From the IMG/VR virus record IMGVR_UViG_3300007276_000095, positions 1 to 42,378 of that record: 42,378 nt of DNA; one strand, given 5' to 3'. Source of the DNA: a virus. This document shows positions 41,501 to 42,378 of the stretch, piece after piece (positions within the stretch are counted from its first letter, which is position 1; every line of letters starts with the position of its first letter). The notes beneath the pieces are model-generated. The model saw only the letters and a list, made by a program, of their open reading frames with translations, had not been told where the DNA came from and did no database searches. The translations under genes and the position numbers were made by a program.

Positions 41501-42126
41501 TAAGCTATATTTTTTTTGTTTTTAGGCTTCTTAGTTGCTATTTTTTTATTTTTAGGCTTGTCTACTTTTTTGTGAGCAACTTTTTTAGCTTCATCGCTGG
41601 CTTTTTCTTTAGCTATATTTTTAGGTGCTTGTTTAACCGTGTCTTTAGCTATTTTCTTTGCGGTTACTTTAGCTGTCTTACCGGCAACTTTTTCAGCTTT
41701 ACTAAGTTTTATTGCATCAGCGGTCTTGTCGGTTGTTTTAGCTACTTTAGCTACGTCAGCTACAGCATCAGCTCCTTTAATAGCCTTAGCACCTTTAGCC
41801 GCTAGCTTAGCTCCTCCAACAGCAAGACCTGCACCCGGTATCATAGCCGCTGCGTTTATAGCTGCATCAGCCGCGTGCCTTTTAGCACCAGCGTCATCGC
41901 CTTTGTATTTAGCGTAACCTGCTCTACCAGCTGACAAAGCAGTGTTAGCAGCGTCTGCAAAATTACCTACAACAGGTATCATACCAGCCCCAGTTAAAGC
42001 TGTACCTACGTTATCTAAAGCTGAGCTCCAACTAAACTTGACTGGTGATTCAGTTTGTCTTGAGTTGGGTTTACCAGCTTGTCTAGTAGCTTTACCAAGG
42101 TTTTGATTTTTCATTTTAAACGCCAT
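41500..42126 (-). CDS. Ala/Lys-rich protein with histone-like C-terminal tail
   Basis: This 208-residue protein begins MAFKMKNQNLGKATRQ, a looser version of the tag on three other proteins, and contains TESPVKFSW. Residues about 38-110 have Gly/Ala-rich hydrophobic segments (GTALTGAGMIPVVGNFADAA, then AAMIPGAGLAVGGAKLAAKG) that look membrane-active. Residues 115-208 are a Lys/Ala-rich, histone H1-like tail ending KKPKNKKNIA. It could be a virion-packaged DNA-binding or membrane-inserting protein. No catalytic motif is seen. The function is not known. Confidence 0.72.
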   Translation of the reverse strand: MAFKMKNQNLGKATRQAGKPNSRQTESPVKFSWSSALDNVGTALTGAGMIPVVGNFADAANTALSAGRAGYAKYKGDDAGAKRHAADAAINAAAMIPGAGLAVGGAKLAAKGAKAIKGADAVADVAKVAKTTDKTADAIKLSKAEKVAGKTAKVTAKKIAKDTVKQAPKNIAKEKASDEAKKVAHKKVDKPKNKKIATKKPKNKKNIA

Positions 42127-42128
42127 AG

Positions 42129-42378
42129 CTATCTGTCTTTATCTTTTATCATATCGTCAATAGCCTTGTTAAAGACTTTGTCCGTGTATGTTTTGTTATT
42201 ATAGAATACACTTCGATCTGATACTGGCATATCTTCTTCTCCGAGTAAGATGCGATATATTCTACTTATAAGTTGGCTGCATTTAAAAGAGGTTTTGAAG
42301 ACGCTGTATTTAATCGTAGTTCGATTTCGATGACGCCAGACCTCTATCCAGCCTAGTTTTCTTAGTTTGTCCCACCGG
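42129..42378 (-). CDS. Basic protein of unknown function, 5' partial at the window edge
   Basis: A frame open to the right window edge gives 82 residues ending AIDDMIKDKDR with TAG at 42131-42129. No Met precedes residue 49, so the true start is outside the window. The visible part starts WDKLRKLGWIEVWRHRNRTT, then SVFKTSFKCSQLISRIYRIL and LGEEDMPVSD. The pattern recalls a basic winged-helix-like tail seen in marine phage proteins of unknown role, but I cannot name the family. It lies directly upstream of the Ala/Lys-rich gene. Confidence 0.6.
   Translation of the reverse strand, partial: RWDKLRKLGWIEVWRHRNRTTIKYSVFKTSFKCSQLISRIYRILLGEEDMPVSDRSVFYNNKTYTDKVFNKAIDDMIKDKDR

Noticed and set aside
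1-42378. CRISPR array, tRNA genes, integrase or insertion sequence
   Set aside because: Intergenic space is almost absent; no spaced direct repeats, cloverleaf-like segments, recombinase motifs or terminal inverted repeats were seen.
1-42378. Stop-codon reassignment, as reported in some crAss-like phages
   Set aside because: TAA, TAG and TGA all act as ordinary stops at gene ends, with no in-frame stop inside recognisable proteins.

Overview
The window is part of the genome of a tailed double-stranded DNA phage. It is probably a short-tailed, crAss-like/P22-like podovirus of a marine Bacteroidota host. The evidence is: (i) a continuous late operon on the minus strand with terminase small and large subunits, portal, acidic scaffold, major capsid protein, head-tail connectors, a P22 gp10-like tail/muzzle protein and very large internal virion proteins; (ii) AT-rich DNA whose gene starts follow A/T-only leaders rather than Shine-Dalgarno sequences; (iii) a small histone H1/Hc1-like protein of the type common in Flavobacteriia; (iv) coding density near 100 percent with repeated ATGA and TAATG start/stop overlaps. 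I see no integrase, repressor, tRNA, CRISPR or insertion sequence. The organism assignment is inference from remembered family features, not from a search.

Layout. Bases 1-1476 (plus strand) hold the end of a metabolic/replication module: the C-terminal 420 residues of a monomeric adenosylcobalamin-dependent (class II) ribonucleotide reductase, then the H1-like gene, closed by an intrinsic terminator. Bases 1477-1603 are a convergent junction rich in palindromes. Everything from 1604 to 42378 is on the minus strand and is read right to left.

From upstream (right) to downstream (left): a partial basic protein; an Ala/Lys-rich protein; a mini HExxH protein; a short KNNPF-tagged basic protein; a three-helix holin; a small structural protein; two small proteins; a SET-domain protein; a tandem GroES-like protein; terminase small and large subunits; portal; scaffold; major capsid protein (MCP); a strong terminator; a conserved head protein; a connector carrying an inserted carbohydrate-binding-like domain; a second connector; a 2623-residue muzzle/tail protein; a small beta protein; a cupin; two internal virion proteins; a 3157-residue giant polyvalent protein; a lysis-like cluster (three small membrane/coiled-coil proteins, one small structural protein and a DUF5675 protein); a tail fibre; a small overlooked ORF; a fibre-associated protein; two more KNNPF-tagged basic proteins; and a PAP2-type phosphatase with a basic Cys-containing tail.

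The most unusual feature is a family of small, very basic proteins at both ends of the late operon that share the N-terminal decapeptide MA[YF]xQKNNPF but have unrelated bodies. This looks like a virion-targeting or interaction tag. Other unusual points are a P-loop kinase inserted inside a HAD phosphatase within the giant virion protein, a phage SET-domain protein beside a tandem GroES-like protein, a connector with an inserted jelly-roll, and an MCP terminator with no room for a promoter after it.
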